13,493 bases of DNA from an uncultured Chitinophaga sp. Lineage in GTDB: Bacteria > Bacteroidota > Bacteroidia > Chitinophagales > Chitinophagaceae. The position numbers and the translations under genes were made by a program. Shown piece by piece: positions 5,666 through 13,272 of the stretch. Location: positions 1-13,493 of the forward strand of contig NZ_CALNBI010000277.1 of assembly GCF_937874145.1 (NCBI RefSeq), given 5' to 3'. Positions within the stretch are counted from its first letter, which is position 1. Each line of letters starts with the position of its first letter. Below the pieces are notes generated by a model that worked only from the letters and a program-made list of their open reading frames with translations, did no database searches and was not told the origin of the DNA.

Positions 5666-7891
5666 ATGAAGCGACTCGGATTGATCGCGCTGCTGGTTGT
5701 GGGTATGCAGGCGCAGGCGCAAACGGCGCGGGTGAATGTAATTCCCGCACCCATACAGGTGCAGGAACAGCCCGGACAATTTTCCATCAATACCCAAACA
5801 ACCATCACCGCCGATCCGGCTTTCGCCGACGCGGCGGCCTTGTTGGCTGAGCAATCCGGTATCACCCTGAAGAAAGGAACGGCGGGTAATATCCGCATCC
5901 TGCGGGAAATCACGCGGCAGGCGGCCGACAGTGCGGCGTACCGTTTGCTTATTTCGCCTGACCAGGTGCGGATTTACGCTTCCGGCCGCGCGGGCGCACT
6001 GCATGGCATTTACACGCTCCTGCAGATCATGGCTACGCAGCCCGATCAGAACATCCTCCCCGCGGTTACGATATCAGACCGGCCGCGCTTCGGGTACAGG
6101 GGGCTGCATCTCGATGTATCCCGTCATTTCTTCCCCCTCACCTTCGTGTATAAGTATATCGATCTCATGGCGATGTACAAGATGAACGTTTTCCACTGGC
6201 ATATTACCGACGGGGCCGGGTGGCGCTTAGAGATCAAAAAATATCCCGCCCTCACGAAAAAGGCGGCCTGGCGCACACATGCCAATTACATGGAATGGTG
6301 GAACAGCCCGCGCCATTATCTTGAAGAAGGCAGCCCCAACGCATACGGCGGCTATTACACGCAGGAAGAAGCCCGCGCCGTGGTGGCCTACGCCGCGCGA
6401 CGCGGCATCACCGTGATCCCCGAGATCGAAATGCCGGGGCACTCCGAAGAAGTGCTCGCCGTGTACCCGCACCTTTCCTGCGCGGGCGAGCCGTACAAGC
6501 AATCCGAATTCTGCCTGGGGAACGACAGCACCTTCACTTTCCTGGAAGACGTGCTCCGCGAAGTAATGGACATCTTCCCGTCGAAATATATCCACATCGG
6601 GGGCGACGAAGCAGAGAAAAAGCATTGGAAGGAATGCCCCAAATGCCAGCGCCGCATCCGCGAACATCAGCTGGCCAACGAAGAAGGGCTGCAAAGCTAT
6701 GCCGTGAAGCGCATGGAGAAATTCCTCATCGCCAACAACCGGAAACTCATGGGCTGGGACGAGATCCTCGAAGGCGGCCTCGCTCCTGAAGCCACCGTCA
6801 TGAGCTGGCGCGGAGAGAAAGGCGGTATCACGGCCGCATCCGAAGGGCATGATGTGGTGATGACGCCCGGCGGGTATTGCTATTTCGACAGTTACCAGTC
6901 CGATCCATCCACCGAGCCCCTTACCATCGGCGGTTACCTTCCGCTGTCGAAAGTCTACTCCTACGAACCGGTGCCGGCGGCGCTGGCGGCGGATAAAGCG
7001 CATCATGTGCTGGGCGCGCAGGCCAACGTGTGGGCCGAATATATGCCTGCGACTTACCAGGTCGAATACATGGTGTTCCCGCGGGCGCTCGCGCTGTCGG
7101 AAGTGGTGTGGTCGCAGAAGGAACAACGCAGCTGGGAAGATTTCAAAACGCGGCTGCAGGCGCATTACCGGCTGCTGCAACGGAAGCAGGTGAATTATTA
7201 CCGTCCTTCCTGGCAGCTGGAACCTAAAACCATCATTGATACCATGCGCAAATTGACCATCGTTTCCTTCGAAACCGAGCAGTTCCGCCCTGTGATCCGC
7301 TATACGCTCGACGGTACGCGGCCGACGGTGAACTCGGCGCTGTACGGCGGTCCTGTTGAAGTGGCCGGCACGGCGCAGCTCATGGCGGCCGTGTTCCGTG
7401 ATACGATGTTGATGGGCCGGCCGGTGACGGTGCCCGTTCATTATCACAAAGCCATCGGCAAAAAGGTGATCTACAACGCGCCCTGGAGCGGCAGTTACCC
7501 CGCGCAGGACGCGGCCACGCTGGTGAACGGGTACCGCGGTTCCCTTACCTATGGCGACGGCCAGTGGCAAGGGTTCCTTGGCAAAGGGGTGGATGTAACC
7601 ATCGACCTCGGCGCATCGCAGCCGCTGGAAAGCCTCCAGGTCGGCTTCATGCAGCTGACGGGCCCGGGTGTGTACATGCCGCCGGCGGTGACGGTGCAGG
7701 TTGCCGACGACCCGGCGGCTTTCGATAAGGCAAAGGTATTCACCGTGCAGAACGATGTTCCGCCAACACACGAGAAACTTATTTTCAAGGATTTCAAATT
7801 CGGGCTGCAGGGGCAGAAGGGGCGTTATATCCGTGTGAAAGCCCCTGTGCAGAAGGGCTTCCTGTTCACGGACGAGATTATCGTATATTAG
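5666..7891 (+). CDS. Beta-N-acetylhexosaminidase, glycoside hydrolase family 20, exported
   Basis: Removes terminal beta-linked N-acetylglucosamine or N-acetylgalactosamine from chitin-derived or glycoprotein oligosaccharides, probably in the periplasm or at the cell surface. The 741 residues show: signal peptide 1-19 (ending MQAQAQ); GH20b N-domain about 24-140 (VIPAPIQVQ onward); GH20 barrel about 143-490, with HWHITDGAGWRLEI at 177-190, EIEMPGHS at 253-260, and the catalytic pair D314-E315 in HIGGDEAEKKHW; tryptophans W363, W381 and W456 typical of the pocket; a chitobiase C-terminal-type domain about 525-595 (YTLDGTRPT); and a discoidin/F5-8 type C-like carbohydrate-binding domain about 605-741. 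All active-site landmarks are present. The substrate-assisted mechanism is family knowledge. The aldo/keto reductase gene follows after 4 bases. Confidence 0.95.
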   Translation: MKRLGLIALLVVGMQAQAQTARVNVIPAPIQVQEQPGQFSINTQTTITADPAFADAAALLAEQSGITLKKGTAGNIRILREITRQAADSAAYRLLISPDQVRIYASGRAGALHGIYTLLQIMATQPDQNILPAVTISDRPRFGYRGLHLDVSRHFFPLTFVYKYIDLMAMYKMNVFHWHITDGAGWRLEIKKYPALTKKAAWRTHANYMEWWNSPRHYLEEGSPNAYGGYYTQEEARAVVAYAARRGITVIPEIEMPGHSEEVLAVYPHLSCAGEPYKQSEFCLGNDSTFTFLEDVLREVMDIFPSKYIHIGGDEAEKKHWKECPKCQRRIREHQLANEEGLQSYAVKRMEKFLIANNRKLMGWDEILEGGLAPEATVMSWRGEKGGITAASEGHDVVMTPGGYCYFDSYQSDPSTEPLTIGGYLPLSKVYSYEPVPAALAADKAHHVLGAQANVWAEYMPATYQVEYMVFPRALALSEVVWSQKEQRSWEDFKTRLQAHYRLLQRKQVNYYRPSWQLEPKTIIDTMRKLTIVSFETEQFRPVIRYTLDGTRPTVNSALYGGPVEVAGTAQLMAAVFRDTMLMGRPVTVPVHYHKAIGKKVIYNAPWSGSYPAQDAATLVNGYRGSLTYGDGQWQGFLGKGVDVTIDLGASQPLESLQVGFMQLTGPGVYMPPAVTVQVADDPAAFDKAKVFTVQNDVPPTHEKLIFKDFKFGLQGQKGRYIRVKAPVQKGFLFTDEIIVY

Positions 7892-7895
7892 GAGT

Positions 7896-8786
7896 ATGAA
7901 GTACAATACCCTCGGCAGCAGCGGGCTGCGCATCAGTGAAGTGTCTTTCGGCTGCATGTCGCTCGGGATGGATGATTCCGCCAACGCGCGGATCCTCCGC
8001 CGGGCCGTGGAACTGGGCATCAACTTCTTCGATACGGCCGACCTCTACGATAAAGGCTTCAACGAAAGCAGCGTAGGCAAGGCGCTGAAGGAGAAACGCA
8101 AAGACGTCATCATCGCCACCAAAGCCGGCAACCAGTGGCGCCCCGATGGCTCCGGCTGGGATTGGAACCCGCGCAAGGATTACATCCTGGCCTGCGCGGA
8201 GAAGAGCCTGCAGCGGTTGCAGACAGATTACATCGATTTGTACCAGCTGCATGGCGGCACGATCGATGACCCTATCGACGAAACCATCGAAGCGTTCGAG
8301 CTGCTGCAGCAGCAGGGGAAAATCCGGCATTACGGGATTTCTTCCATCCGCCCCAACGTTATCCGCGAATATGCAAAACGCAGCCGCATCGTGAGCGTGA
8401 TGATGCAATACAGCCTGCTCGACCGCCGGCCCGAAGCCACCTGCCTGCCCATCCTGGAGCAACATAACATCGGCGTGCTGGCGCGCGGCAGCCTGGCCAA
8501 AGGTTTGCTGGCCGGGAAGCCGGCGGTGGATTACCTCCACCTGTCGCAGCAGGAAGTGGAGCGGGCGCAGGCCGCCATCGCGGAAGTGTCGGGGAAGGAG
8601 CGCACGCCGGGGCAGTCGGCCGTGAAATTCGTGCTGATGCATCCGGCGGTAACCAGCGCCGTGGCAGGATTGCGCACCATAGCCCAATTGGAAGACGTAG
8701 CGGCCGAAGCGCCGCGCTTCAATGAAGCGGAATACGAAATGCTCACCGCAAGCGTGCCCGTCCGCGAATACGAACAACATGTGTGA
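7896..8786 (+). CDS. Aldo/keto reductase
   Basis: A 296-residue cytoplasmic NAD(P)H-dependent oxidoreductase of the AKR superfamily. The catalytic tetrad is complete: D46 and Y51 in FFDTADLYDKG, K76 in IIATKAG, H119 in LYQLHGG. The C-terminal VKFVLMHPAVTSAVAGLRT is the typical cofactor-binding segment. It lacks a signal peptide, so it does not act in the same compartment as the exported hexosaminidase upstream. The ATG is 4 bases after the hexosaminidase stop (TAG GAG T ATG), implying cotranscription and perhaps translational coupling; the GGAG is too close to serve as an ordinary ribosome site. It may reduce a sugar or aldehyde, but the substrate cannot be predicted. A strong terminator follows. 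Confidence 0.92.
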   Translation: MKYNTLGSSGLRISEVSFGCMSLGMDDSANARILRRAVELGINFFDTADLYDKGFNESSVGKALKEKRKDVIIATKAGNQWRPDGSGWDWNPRKDYILACAEKSLQRLQTDYIDLYQLHGGTIDDPIDETIEAFELLQQQGKIRHYGISSIRPNVIREYAKRSRIVSVMMQYSLLDRRPEATCLPILEQHNIGVLARGSLAKGLLAGKPAVDYLHLSQQEVERAQAAIAEVSGKERTPGQSAVKFVLMHPAVTSAVAGLRTIAQLEDVAAEAPRFNEAEYEMLTASVPVREYEQHV

Positions 8787-8816
8787 CCTGGAAACTTAGT
8801 TTCCCTGGTATAAACG

Positions 8817-8856
8817 AAAGGCTGACCGGTTACCTGGTCAGCCTTTATATTTTTTA
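8817..8856 (+). terminator. Strong hairpin terminator between convergent genes
   Basis: A perfect 11-bp stem, AAAGGCTGACC (8817-8827) with GGTCAGCCTTT (8836-8846), has an 8-base loop and is followed on the plus strand by a T-rich tail to 8856. It ends the hexosaminidase-reductase transcript and may also stop the convergent lipoprotein transcript, although the minus-strand T tract is weaker. Confidence 0.88.
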
Positions 8857-8865
8857 TCGGTAGGA

Positions 8866-9504
8866 TTATTTTTTCAGCAAACCCTGCCGTTCCAGCGCCT
8901 GCACCAGGGCTTTGGTGTAGGAACGGGAGAAGTCGTCGATGCTGTTGGGGTTGATGGTTTCCGACTGAACAGAGAACAGCAGCGATTCGTTGCCGGCGTC
9001 GTAGAGGTTGCTTTCGAGGAAGTAGGTTTTGTCGGTAGTGTAGTAGCCCGGGTTGTACATCATCGGGTAATAGTAGTTGTAATATCCCCAGAAACTGCCG
9101 TACCAGCCCCAGGCGGGATACGGAGCGTACGGTCCTGAGCCCGGAACATAGCGGGTTTCGCTGGTTTTATCGACAACAGCCATGGTGAAAATGGCATCTG
9201 CCCCCAGTTCGCGCACCTTATTTAAAATGGCTTCTTTGGAAGGCACGTTTTCGCGGGTGAAGTTGGGCGGAAAGATTTCCCCGCTTTTGATGGCTTTATA
9301 ACCCCTGTCCTGCGCAGCGGCGGCCAGGTTGTTTTCGATACTCTGTTTGGCGGCCTGGTTGTGTACCATGGCGGCAATGAAGATGGTGTTGTATGATTTG
9401 GCCGGAGAATCCGGTGTTCTCCAGAAGTTCGTGACCTGCGTGGTGGTGGCGCATGCCGACAACAACACGATGGCAAACAGGGTAAGGTAATATGAAGTTT
9501 TCAT
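8866..9504 (-). CDS. Uncharacterised lipoprotein
   Basis: A 212-residue lipoprotein of unknown function. ATG 9504 gives a classical lipoprotein signal peptide with lipobox L15-S16-A17-C18 (IVLLSAC); the frame is open 23 codons further upstream, but that would hide the signal and overlap egtD. The mature part begins with threonines, then FWRTPDSPAKSYNTIFIAAMV, with an alternating pattern expected for a periplasmic alpha/beta fold (about 40-125). A very aromatic segment (about 132-156, with YYNYYYP and W/Y/G/P residues) follows, then a strand-rich end. It loosely resembles DUF4136-type lipoproteins, but I would not assign the family firmly. It starts 53 bases after the egtD stop on the same strand, so read-through from the ergothioneine operon is possible. 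Confidence 0.8.
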   Translation of the reverse strand: MKTSYYLTLFAIVLLSACATTTQVTNFWRTPDSPAKSYNTIFIAAMVHNQAAKQSIENNLAAAAQDRGYKAIKSGEIFPPNFTRENVPSKEAILNKVRELGADAIFTMAVVDKTSETRYVPGSGPYAPYPAWGWYGSFWGYYNYYYPMMYNPGYYTTDKTYFLESNLYDAGNESLLFSVQSETINPNSIDDFSRSYTKALVQALERQGLLKK

Positions 9505-9557
9505 GGTTTTGGTGGTTTTATACCTTATCCTAACAAGACTCGTGCTGAAATGTTGCG

Positions 9558-10541
9558 TTACCTGGCCTGCCACAATGCGTCCATAAACCAGCCTTTATCG
9601 TCCGTAAAGTTCCGGACCGGAACGAAGCCGCATCGGGAGGCCAGCTCGCGTATGCCATCGGGTGTGTATTTCTGGGAGATTTCCATGTAAATGGGCTCGT
9701 CTTTCCGGAACCGGACGATGCTGCCGCCGATATGAACGGCTTGTTCGCGGAGGCTGATCAAAAAGCTCTTGCAGGCGCCGGTGGACGGGTCGTAAGTCGG
9801 GTAATGCAGGAAATCCTGACGCTGGAAATCGGCGTCGAGCTCGCGGTTGATGCGGGTGAGGAGATTGAGGTTGAAGTCGCGGGTGAAGCCTTGCCGGTCG
9901 TTATACGCATCGAGGATGAGGCGCGGGTTTTTCTGCAGATCGAAGCCGATGAGCAGGAAATCTCCCGGGCGCAGCTGGCGGCGCACTTCTGAAAGGAAGC
10001 CCATGGCTTCTTCCGGCGTGAAGTTCCCGATACTGCTGCCCATGAACATCACTACGCGCGCGCGGCCGGGTGTTTGGCCGGAACGCGCCAGCATCTCCAT
10101 GTATTCGCCGTTGAGGCCCTGCACGTCGAGGCCTGGGAGCTGTTCGGGCAGGGTATCCTGCAAATGCCGGATGATGTTGCCGGATATATCAATGGGATAA
10201 TAACGGTTACCCATCCCCGTGCGCATCCATTCCCGCAGGAGGTGGATCGATTTGGAAGCGTCTCCGGCACCCAGCTCCACCAGGTCGGCCTGGGGCGCCA
10301 CGGCGCGGATGGCGGATACGATCGCGGCGGACTGCGTTTCCAGGATCTCCATTTCGCAGCGCGTCAGGTAATATTCCGGGCAATGCATGATCTGCTGGAA
10401 CAGCGCATCGCCGGCGGCATCATAGAAATATTTGGACTGGAGCCTTTTGGGCTGCGATTGCAACCCTTCCAAAACGTCCCGTAAAAATGCCTGGCGCGCT
10501 TTGGAAACGGGCGGCGCCAGTGTAGCGTTTACTGATCTCAT
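9558..10541 (-). CDS. egtD: L-histidine N-alpha-methyltransferase (ergothioneine biosynthesis)
   Basis: Transfers three methyl groups from S-adenosylmethionine to the alpha-amino group of histidine, giving hercynine, the first step to ergothioneine. The 327 residues match the family length (M. smegmatis EgtD has 321). SAM-binding motif I is VELGAGDASKS (88-98). From memory of the M. smegmatis enzyme, its histidine-contacting residues Tyr56, Asn166, Tyr206, Glu282 and Ser284 correspond here to Y58 (PEYYLTR), N173 (GSSIGNF), Y213 (DAYND), E287 and S289 (MEISQKY). Retention of these favours histidine over another amino acid as substrate. The ATG lies 3 bases after the egtB stop (TAA CCG ATG), so translation is probably coupled. 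It is the last gene of the run of closely spaced genes. Confidence 0.94.
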   Translation of the reverse strand: MRSVNATLAPPVSKARQAFLRDVLEGLQSQPKRLQSKYFYDAAGDALFQQIMHCPEYYLTRCEMEILETQSAAIVSAIRAVAPQADLVELGAGDASKSIHLLREWMRTGMGNRYYPIDISGNIIRHLQDTLPEQLPGLDVQGLNGEYMEMLARSGQTPGRARVVMFMGSSIGNFTPEEAMGFLSEVRRQLRPGDFLLIGFDLQKNPRLILDAYNDRQGFTRDFNLNLLTRINRELDADFQRQDFLHYPTYDPSTGACKSFLISLREQAVHIGGSIVRFRKDEPIYMEISQKYTPDGIRELASRCGFVPVRNFTDDKGWFMDALWQAR

Positions 10542-10544
10542 CGG

Positions 10545-11726
10545 TTACGGTTTTATGGTTTTAGCCAGCCGGATGCCTGTAAGCTGCCAGCGTAAATGCG
10601 GATGGAAAAAATTGCGGTACGTATGCCTGCTGTGGCCCTCCGGCGTAAAGTCGGACGCGCCGCGCAGCACTTTCTGGTTCACCATGAACTTGCCGTTGTA
10701 TTCCCCGACAGGCCCGGCTACACGCTCGAACCCGGGGTAGGGGAGATACGCGCTTTCCGTCCACTCCCAGCGCCGGCCCCAGTCGAACAGGTGCGCCGCG
10801 GCCTCCCATTCGAATTCCGTGGGCAGGCGCATGCCTTTCCACGCGGCGAACGCAGCGGCTTCGTAGAAGCTGATATGACAAAGGATTTCGTCAGGGTCTA
10901 CAGGATGAACGCCCTGCAGCGTGTATGTCATCCACCGGCCATCGTCTTTATGCCAATACATGGGTGCGTGCGCCTGTTCGCGCTTCACCCAATCCCATCC
11001 TTCAGCATGCCAGTACGAAAATTCCTTGTACCCGCCGGCGTCCATAAAGGCGAGGAATTCGCCGTTGGTAACGGGGCGGCCGGCAATGGCGTAAGGCTCC
11101 AGGTAAACTTTATGGCGGCCCAGTTCATTGTCATAGCAAAACCCCTCACCCGAAAAACCGATTTCATACACTCCGCCCTGCATGCTGGTAAACTGCATGG
11201 GGGAAGCGGGCTTTGATATGGGTTGCTCTTCCGTATCGTATGGCGGGAAGAGCGGATTGTTGCCGAGGATGAACTTGATGTCGGTCCACAACAGCTCCTG
11301 GTGCTGCTGCTCATGCTGGCAGCCCAGCGTTACGAGGGTTTCGGCCTCTGCGGGCAGCGGTTGCGCCAGCAGCTGCTCCATCGCGGAATCCACGTATTTG
11401 CGGTATTTATAGATCTCGTCTACGGTCGGACGGCTCAGGTTGCCCCTGTTGGTTCGGATCACGCGGGCCCCGAGGCTTTCGTAGTAGCTGTTGAAAACGA
11501 AGTTGAACATGGGATCGAACTCAACATATCCCGCCAGGAATTTTTTCAGCACCATCGTCTCGAAAAACCAGGTGGTATGGCCAAGGTGCCATTTCGGCGG
11601 GCTCACATCTTCTACAGGTTGTACCACATAATCCTCTTTTTGTAGCGGACGGCATATGGATTCCGTCCATTTCCGCACCTGCAGGTATTGCCGCAGGAGC
11701 CCCGTGGGAGTAGTTACGTCTAACAT
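10545..11726 (-). CDS. egtB: Hercynine oxygenase / sulfoxide synthase EgtB
   Basis: A non-haem iron enzyme that uses O2 to join a thiol (gamma-glutamylcysteine or cysteine, depending on subtype) to the C2 of hercynine, forming the sulfoxide precursor of ergothioneine. The N-terminal DinB-like domain carries the three-histidine facial triad: H50 in WHLGHTTWF, with H138 and H142 in CQHEQQHQELL. The C-terminal domain (about 178-390) is of the formylglycine-generating-enzyme type, with MRLPTEFEWEAAA, WEWTES and the end segment RNFFHPHLRWQLTGIRLAK. At 393 residues it is somewhat short for EgtB and far too short for OvoA, which carries an extra methyltransferase domain. Whether it uses cysteine or gamma-glutamylcysteine cannot be told, but no egtA or egtC is in the window. 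ATG 11726 is one base after the transporter stop. Confidence 0.93.
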   Translation of the reverse strand: MLDVTTPTGLLRQYLQVRKWTESICRPLQKEDYVVQPVEDVSPPKWHLGHTTWFFETMVLKKFLAGYVEFDPMFNFVFNSYYESLGARVIRTNRGNLSRPTVDEIYKYRKYVDSAMEQLLAQPLPAEAETLVTLGCQHEQQHQELLWTDIKFILGNNPLFPPYDTEEQPISKPASPMQFTSMQGGVYEIGFSGEGFCYDNELGRHKVYLEPYAIAGRPVTNGEFLAFMDAGGYKEFSYWHAEGWDWVKREQAHAPMYWHKDDGRWMTYTLQGVHPVDPDEILCHISFYEAAAFAAWKGMRLPTEFEWEAAAHLFDWGRRWEWTESAYLPYPGFERVAGPVGEYNGKFMVNQKVLRGASDFTPEGHSRHTYRNFFHPHLRWQLTGIRLAKTIKP

Positions 11727-11727
11727 G

Positions 11728-13272
11728 TTAGTCTTTTTGCGTATTCAGATATCGCGTGAGATCGGAAATCGTGCGGATCTTCAGTTGCTCCGCCGCCGCT
11801 TCCCGCATCATCAGTGCGTATGCATTATTAAAACCGATAGGCTGCAGCCATTGCAGCCCGTATTGTTCCCCGAACCTGGAACGCACGAATTGATAAGCGC
11901 TGTCTTTATCCCTCAGCCGGTCTGTCAGCGGTTCCTGCAGAATGACGAGCAGGCCGGTGCCGGTATATTCCGGGTAGAAGTCGATCTGATCGTTCGTCAG
12001 TGCATCAAAACAAATTTTCGTGCCACCCAGGCCGGTTTTTGAAGAAATTGACAATTCCGTGTTGCCTTCCACGAGGATTTTGTACATCTCGCAGAGGATA
12101 TATTGCTCGGTGAAGATCTTCGAACCCATGCGCACCACGCCTTTCATCCCGTTCCGGGACGGTTTATACAAACCATTTTCTTCCAGGAAAGTTCTCGCTA
12201 CGGCGGCGGGGCTCTCGTGCAGGAAATCCACGCGGTAATTGAGGTATGTCATCACCGAGTCGCTGATGCGCCCGGCGAGCAGGTCCAGTGCCGGCCCCAG
12301 CTCGGGGAACCGCTCCAGCGCGTCTATCCTGACTACCGGCGCGGCGTGGTAAGGCGGAAAAATATGCTTGTCGTCGTCGAGCGTGATGAGATGAAAGGCC
12401 CGGATGCGCCCATCGGTACTATATCCGCTGACCACATCCAGCTTCTCTTCATACAATGCCTGGTACATCACCGCATCGTTGATTACGACGGTAGGAATGT
12501 TCAATCCATACACCCGCTTCAATCCCGGCGAACCGTCTTCGCGGCCCATGAACTCCGGTGTGAAACCGGCCAATAGCTTGCCTTTGGCGGCCGGCACCAT
12601 GGCCGAAACGGCGAATATGATCACCGCGGCAGCGCCCGCCCAGCGGAAGTGCCGCAGGCTCAGCTTTTGCGCCCGCGACAACAGGAAATCAAACAGAATG
12701 GCGAGCAATGCTGCGGGAATGGCGCCGGCGAGGATCATGATGGTATTATTCAGGGCGATGCCCCCGAAAATGAATTCCCCGAGCCCGCCCGCCGCGATGT
12801 AGGCCGCCAGCGTGGCCACGCCCACATTGATTACCGCGGCCGTCCGGATGCCGGCGAGGATCACCGGCATGGCGAGCGGCAACTCCGCCTTGAACAGCAC
12901 CTGCCCGCGCGTCATCCCCATGGCCACGGCTGCTTCACGAACCGTTGCGTCTACGCCTTTGATGCCGGTGTAGGTGTTGCGGATGATGGGAAGCAGCGCA
13001 TAGAGGAACAGCGCGAAGATCGCCGGCCTGGGACCGATGCCCAGCAAGGGTATGAGAAAGCCCAGCAACGCTATGCTGGGAATGGTCTGCATCACGCCCG
13101 CAAAGCCCAATGTAACGCCCGCCAGCTTTTGTTTCCGTGCGATGAGAATGCCGAGCGGCACACCGGCAACGATCGCCAGCGCTACGGATAGCAGCGTGAG
13201 GTGGATGTGCGTCCAGGTTTGCTCGAGCAGCTTGCCGGACTGGCTTTGCAGAAATTGGAAGAATTCATTCAT
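11728..13272 (-). CDS. ABC permease fused to a circularly permuted substrate-binding domain, EgtU/OpuC-like
   Basis: A 514-residue transporter subunit. Residues 1-205 are an OpuC/ProW-type permease with about five helices and the EAA loop (E113, G119, L131-P132) that docks to the ATPase. A further helix at about 211-226 leads outside. The rest is a substrate-binding domain of the OpuCC/EgtU class in permuted order. Residues 232-369 (FMGREDGSPGL, STDGRI 285-290, FPPYHAAPVV 305-314, ISDSVMTYLNYRVD) normally form the C-terminal half; residues 377-514 (MGSKIFTEQ 382-390, GLGGTKICFDAL, YPEYTGTG 433-440, GFNNAYAL 480-487, ISDL 502-505) normally come first. Canonical members of this class bind betaines or choline; EgtU binds ergothioneine. 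Placement between an ATPase and egtB/egtD favours an ergothioneine-type substrate, by inference. It overlaps the ATPase gene by 4 bases (ATGA). Confidence 0.92.
   Translation of the reverse strand: MNEFFQFLQSQSGKLLEQTWTHIHLTLLSVALAIVAGVPLGILIARKQKLAGVTLGFAGVMQTIPSIALLGFLIPLLGIGPRPAIFALFLYALLPIIRNTYTGIKGVDATVREAAVAMGMTRGQVLFKAELPLAMPVILAGIRTAAVINVGVATLAAYIAAGGLGEFIFGGIALNNTIMILAGAIPAALLAILFDFLLSRAQKLSLRHFRWAGAAAVIIFAVSAMVPAAKGKLLAGFTPEFMGREDGSPGLKRVYGLNIPTVVINDAVMYQALYEEKLDVVSGYSTDGRIRAFHLITLDDDKHIFPPYHAAPVVRIDALERFPELGPALDLLAGRISDSVMTYLNYRVDFLHESPAAVARTFLEENGLYKPSRNGMKGVVRMGSKIFTEQYILCEMYKILVEGNTELSISSKTGLGGTKICFDALTNDQIDFYPEYTGTGLLVILQEPLTDRLRDKDSAYQFVRSRFGEQYGLQWLQPIGFNNAYALMMREAAAEQLKIRTISDLTRYLNTQKD

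Noticed and set aside
6227..8023. A 598-codon open frame antisense to the hexosaminidase gene
   Set aside because: It is the GC-rich shadow of the GH20 gene, rich in H and R with no recognisable domain. The same holds for long antisense frames opposite gadB (1027-1839), the regulator (2464-3309) and the reductase (7878-8780).
10545..11726. OvoA (5-histidylcysteine sulfoxide synthase) instead of EgtB
   Set aside because: OvoA has an additional C-terminal methyltransferase domain; this protein stops after the FGE-type domain and is paired with a separate EgtD.
11728..13272. Frameshifted or rearranged pseudogene of an osmoprotectant transporter
   Set aside because: Both halves of the binding domain are complete, in one frame, joined at the hinge, and the gene overlaps its neighbours exactly as a functional operon member would.
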